From positions 147,888 through 211,887 of the forward strand of contig NZ_FOVP01000005.1 of assembly GCF_900115165.1 (NCBI RefSeq): a DNA stretch of 64,000 nucleotides, given 5' to 3'. A program made the position numbers and the translations under genes. Within the stretch, counting starts at the first letter, position 1; each line of letters starts with the position of its first letter. This stretch comes from Roseovarius lutimaris. GTDB lineage: Bacteria; Pseudomonadota; Alphaproteobacteria; Rhodobacterales; Rhodobacteraceae. Shown here piece by piece: positions 60,862 through 64,000 of the stretch. Under the pieces are notes generated by a model. The model searched no databases. It had not been told where the DNA came from and saw only the letters and a list, made by a program, of their open reading frames with translations.

Positions 60862-62178
60862 ATGACATTGGCCCGCCGCCCTTGGGTGCCTGCCCCCTGC
60901 GAAGACCTTGTTCAAACCCTCGCCACGCGCACAGATGCCGAGGACAGCGCCAGCATCGCCGCCCGGATCGAGGCGCTTGCCGCCGATAACCGCCACATTC
61001 ATGAGGCCGAGTGTTTCAACCTCAACCCCGCCACCAACGTGATGAACCCGCGCGCCGAGGCGCTGTTGGCCAGCGGCATCGGCTCGCGACCCTCGCTTGG
61101 CTATCCGGGGGATAAATACGAAATGGGGCTTGAGGCCATTGAAGAGATCGAGGTGATCGCCGCCACCCTCGCCGCCGAGGTGTTCGAAGCCGAATTTGCC
61201 GAAATCCGCGTGCCCTCGGGGGCGATTGCCAATCTCTACGGCTTTATGGCCACCTGCAAACCGGGCGATACGATCATCGCGCCCCCCGCCAGCATCGGCG
61301 GGCATGTGACGCATCATATGGGCGGCTGTGCCGGGCTTTATGGCTTGCGGATCATCGAGGCGCCGGTCGATGCAGATGGCTATACCGTCGATCTGGCCGG
61401 TTTGGCCGAGTTGGCGCGCAAGGAACGCCCCAAACTGATCACGCTTGGCGCAAGCCTCAATCTCTTCGAGCATCCGGTGCGCGAGGTGCGCGCGATTGCC
61501 GATGAGGTGGGCGCAAAACTGCTGTTTGACGCGGCCCATCAATGCGGCATCATCGCAGGGCGCGCCTGGCGCAACCCTCTGGCCGAGGGCGCGCATATGA
61601 TGACGATGAGCACCTATAAAAGCCTTGGCGGCCCGGCGGGGGGATTGATCGTGAGCAATGACGCCGCCCTTGCCGAACGCCTTGATGCGATCGCTTTTCC
61701 GGGTATGACGGCCAATTTCGATGCGGCCAAATCGGCGGCTTTGGCTGTGACCCTGCTGGATTGGCGCACCCATGGCGTGGCCTATGCCGCGCAGATGGTG
61801 GCCGTGGCGCAGGCCTTGGCGGCAGCGCTTGAGGCCGAGGGGCTGCCGGTGTTCAAGGGCGCGCAGGGAGCCACCAATTCGCATCAGTTCGCGATTGCCG
61901 CCGCCGGGTTTGGCGGCGGACAGGCCGCATCGAAAACCCTGCGCAAGGCCGGATTTCTGGCCTGTGGCATCGGGCTTCCGATTGATCCGGTTGCGGGCGA
62001 CATGAACGGCCTGCGGATTGGCACGCCAGAACTGGTGCGGTGGGGGTTTACCCCGGATGACGCCCCACGCATGGCCGCGCTTATCGCACAGGCGCTGCGC
62101 GGCAATGACGCCGCCGTGCTTTTACCCGAAGTGTCGGCCTGGCGGCAGGAATTTGACCGCCTGCATTACATCACCTGA
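60862..62178 (+). CDS. Serine hydroxymethyltransferase-like PLP enzyme
   Basis: A 438-aa fold-type I PLP enzyme of the SHMT family. GYPGDKYEMGLEAIEEIE near residue 75, the aspartate in FDAAHQCGIIAG, and the Schiff-base lysine Lys253 in STYKSLGGPAGG are visible. The sequence is distant from housekeeping GlyA (which has THKTLRGPRGG), so a special substrate such as alpha-methylserine or another beta-hydroxy amino acid is likely. It is paired with a divergent LysR regulator. Start at 60862, with GGGAG upstream. Confidence 0.85.
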   Translation: MTLARRPWVPAPCEDLVQTLATRTDAEDSASIAARIEALAADNRHIHEAECFNLNPATNVMNPRAEALLASGIGSRPSLGYPGDKYEMGLEAIEEIEVIAATLAAEVFEAEFAEIRVPSGAIANLYGFMATCKPGDTIIAPPASIGGHVTHHMGGCAGLYGLRIIEAPVDADGYTVDLAGLAELARKERPKLITLGASLNLFEHPVREVRAIADEVGAKLLFDAAHQCGIIAGRAWRNPLAEGAHMMTMSTYKSLGGPAGGLIVSNDAALAERLDAIAFPGMTANFDAAKSAALAVTLLDWRTHGVAYAAQMVAVAQALAAALEAEGLPVFKGAQGATNSHQFAIAAAGFGGGQAASKTLRKAGFLACGIGLPIDPVAGDMNGLRIGTPELVRWGFTPDDAPRMAALIAQALRGNDAAVLLPEVSAWRQEFDRLHYIT

Positions 62179-62215
62179 AGCACTGCGCGCGCTCCGCAAA
62201 GGCGCGCGCGACGTC

Positions 62216-63496
62216 TCAGTGCAATTTCTTGCGAATACGTTGCACCATCCACCACACGAAGCCAACCACCGGCAGGGTCACGGCGGCGGTGATCATGCCC
62301 TTGCTCAGCCCCAGCACCCCGGTCAGCGGATAAAGCAGATAGCCCGCAAGCGACACCGCGTAATAGCTGATCGCAACCACCGAAAGCCCCTCGACCGTGC
62401 GTTGCAGGCGCAGTTGCAGATCGGCGCGCTTGTCCATGCTTTCCAGCAGAGCCTGGTTTTGCGCGCTGCGCTCTACATCCACCCTTGTGCGCAACAATTC
62501 GCCCGCGCGCATCGCGCGGTCCGCCATCGCATCCAGCCGCTCCTTGGTGGCGCGCACCGTGCGCATCGCGGGTTCATAGCGGCGCATCATGAATTCGGCG
62601 AATGTCTGACGGCCCTCAAAGCGGTCCTCGCGCAGCACGCTGATGCGTTGATTGACGATCTGTTCATAAGCCGCCGTAGCCCCAAAACGAAACGACGACT
62701 GCGCCACCAGCGATTCAAGCTCGGCTGACACCCGCAGCAGGTCTTGCAGGGTGTCCTCGGCCGGTTGTGCCCCCCCCGTCATATCGCCGATCAGGCGGCT
62801 CAGCTGGCTGTCGGTCTCGCCCATCTGGCGGCCCATTTCGCGCACCCGCGCAAAGCCGAGCATCGACATCGACTTATAGGTTTCAATCTCGCACAGGCGC
62901 TGGACGATACGACCGATCCGGCGCGCCCCGGTGCCTGGGGCAACATTGACCGAAAATCGCAGATGCCCCGCCGTATCAATACGAAAATCCCCCACGATCA
63001 CCGCAGCATCATCAAGCACCCGTGCTACCGCCACGCTTTCAGAGACAAACCACTGATCGGTATCTTCGCGGGTCCGGTCCTTGTTTTCCCACGGCGTCAC
63101 CCGGATCAGCGCAGAGGTCACCCGCATCCCCGGAGACCTGGCAAGCCAGTCGGTGGGGAAGACCTCGAAATCGGCCGGATCAAAGGGGCGCGTGCTGACC
63201 CCTTCGGTAAAGACCGTGTAGGTCACGAATTCGGTGTGGCTTTCCCATTTCAGAACATGCCGCCCGATCTGCCCGGAATAATGCGTGGCACCGGGTTGCG
63301 GATGACTCGCCCCATAGCGATCAAGCAAGGCAGTCAGATGCGCCAGATCCGCGGCGCGGTCCCGCTTGGCGGCATCATGGGGCTGTTTGATTGCGAGGTA
63401 GGCGGCGGTACAAGGCGCGCTCAGCGAGGGAAACGGGCGCGCGTGCAGCTCATTGGCCAGCTCATAGCGCAGGGGATGATCCTCTATCGGGGGCAT
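62216..63496 (-). CDS. DUF3422 family membrane-associated protein
   Basis: A 426-aa protein matching DUF3422: N-terminal HPLRYELANELHARPFPSL, central DTAGHLRFSVNVAPGTGARRIGRIVQRLCEIETYKSMSMLGF, then a coiled region and two C-terminal membrane spans (VVAISYYAVSLAGYLLYPLTGVL and ITAAVTLPVVGFVWWMV) ending in RIRKKLH. Function unknown; the coiled region plus two spans resembles CorA-like or envelope scaffold proteins. Confidence 0.9.
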   Translation of the reverse strand: MPPIEDHPLRYELANELHARPFPSLSAPCTAAYLAIKQPHDAAKRDRAADLAHLTALLDRYGASHPQPGATHYSGQIGRHVLKWESHTEFVTYTVFTEGVSTRPFDPADFEVFPTDWLARSPGMRVTSALIRVTPWENKDRTREDTDQWFVSESVAVARVLDDAAVIVGDFRIDTAGHLRFSVNVAPGTGARRIGRIVQRLCEIETYKSMSMLGFARVREMGRQMGETDSQLSRLIGDMTGGAQPAEDTLQDLLRVSAELESLVAQSSFRFGATAAYEQIVNQRISVLREDRFEGRQTFAEFMMRRYEPAMRTVRATKERLDAMADRAMRAGELLRTRVDVERSAQNQALLESMDKRADLQLRLQRTVEGLSVVAISYYAVSLAGYLLYPLTGVLGLSKGMITAAVTLPVVGFVWWMVQRIRKKLH

Positions 63497-63611
63497 TTTC
63501 CGATCTCCTTATTCCCCGGCTTCATAGCCGACCTGCCAGCCACGCAAAAGGGTTTTTCCCTCGATTCCAATGATTTAGCGGCACACATCGGTATACTGCA
63601 CGGACTTCGGG

Positions 63612-63633
63612 CTTCTTCTTGGCAAAAATACTC
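63612..63633 (+). repeat. Extragenic repeat, copy D
   Basis: The 19-base core CTTCTTGGCAAAAATACTC is identical to copy A at 5957-5975. It lies upstream of the DUF3422 gene start and after the pntB terminator on the other strand. Confidence 0.7.
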
Positions 63634-63672
63634 AATTCCCGCCGCTCCCGCCACGCGCCACCGGATGAACAA

Positions 63673-63696
63673 GGGGCGCCCCGGTCGGAGCGCCCC
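63673..63696. terminator. Hairpin after pntB
   Basis: GGGGCGC (63673-63679) / GCGCCCC (63690-63696), 7-bp stem, 10-nt loop, 27 bases downstream of the pntB stop on the minus strand. T content after it is modest (TTGTTC). Confidence 0.55.
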
Positions 63697-63722
63697 CTTT
63701 CGTGATCCACGAAGAACCGCGA

Positions 63723-64000
63723 TCAGTCGATTTTCGCCAACAGGCTCGACACGCTGTCCTTGGCGTCGCCATAGAACATGCGGGTGTTTTCCTTGTAGAA
63801 CAGCGGGTTTTCGATGCCCGAGTATCCGGTGCCCTGGCCGCGTTTGCTGACGAACACCTGTTTGGCTTTCCAGCATTCCAGCACCGGCATGCCGGCGATC
63901 GGGCTGTTGGGGTCTTCCTGCGCGGCCGGGTTCACGATGTCGTTCGAGCCGATGACGATCGCCACATCGGTGTCGGGGAAATCCTCGTTGATCTCGTCCA
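63723..64000 (-). CDS. pntB: NAD(P) transhydrogenase subunit beta, C-terminal part (5' end outside the window)
   Basis: Only the last 92 codons are in the window. The visible sequence [20 protein letters not shown], then [61 protein letters not shown], is the NADP-binding domain III of PntB. This domain exchanges hydride with NAD at the membrane-bound proton-translocating transhydrogenase. The gene continues off the right edge. Confidence 0.95.
   Translation of the reverse strand, partial: DEINEDFPDTDVAIVIGSNDIVNPAAQEDPNSPIAGMPVLECWKAKQVFVSKRGQGTGYSGIENPLFYKENTRMFYGDAKDSVSSLLAKID

Noticed and set aside
1..64000. CRISPR array or prophage structural genes
   Set aside because: No regularly spaced identical repeats with unique spacers and no capsid, tail or terminase proteins were seen on either strand.

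Overview
The window looks like a chromosomal segment of a high-GC alphaproteobacterium of the Rhodobacteraceae (Rhodobacterales). Evidence: the hisB-hisH / hisA-hisF-hisE arrangement, CarD, FdxA, PtsP (EI-Ntr), RpoH, a tRNA-His with A73 and no encoded G-1, a GAAC-N7-GAAC (alphaproteobacterial LexA) box before mmcB, and many small conserved proteins common in this family. Most of the window is densely packed housekeeping sequence; the one clear accessory block is a tRNA-Tyr integrated island at about 6.1-11.3 kb.

Layout: (1) 0-6 kb: a DUF1330 gene fragment, tRNA-Gly, and the histidine cluster with a glutaminase placed directly after hisH. (2) 6.1-11.3 kb: an island of about 5.2 kb bounded by a 19-bp direct repeat copied from the 3' end of tRNA-Tyr. 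It carries a tyrosine integrase, a serine recombinase, one unrecognised polytopic membrane protein and repeat-rich non-coding DNA, and its base composition is visibly lower in GC. (3) 11.3-17.3 kb: rlmB, small conserved genes, a candidate sRNA, and a cyanide-insensitive (bd-type) oxidase operon whose cydA lacks its N-terminal third while cydB and a tiny DUF2474 gene (apparent ATT start) remain. (4) 17.3-23 kb: a nitric-oxide/sulfur-type regulatory and sulfide oxidation module: Rrf2 (NsrR-like) and Crp/Fnr regulators, a persulfide-dioxygenase-like metallohydrolase, a DUF442-SQR fusion and a SulP transporter, with a perfect GTGAC-N3-GTCAC palindrome before the metabolic genes. (5) 23-38.8 kb: metY with a structured leader, a GspL/PilP-like large membrane protein, a Kef-type antiporter, lysC, ptsP, ZIP transporter, EcsC, GNAT and flavin reductase genes. 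(6) 38.8-47.6 kb: a ferric-iron-type ABC permease, cobT/cobS, carD, fdxA, an S4 protein and a SUV3-like helicase. (7) 47.6-64 kb: hydrolases, pepF, rpoH, rluD, tRNA-His, mmcB with its SOS box, a probable 6S RNA, nusB-ribH-ribB, a LysR/SHMT-like divergent pair, DUF3422 and the 3' part of pntB.

The least explained signals are the island membrane protein and its repeat region, the tandem perfect hairpins with anti-Shine-Dalgarno loops before lysC, the two-hairpin sRNA candidate at 13.7 kb, the decayed cydA, the metY leader and a family of short extragenic repeats. All functions are assigned by reading translated sequences for known family motifs; no database search was possible.
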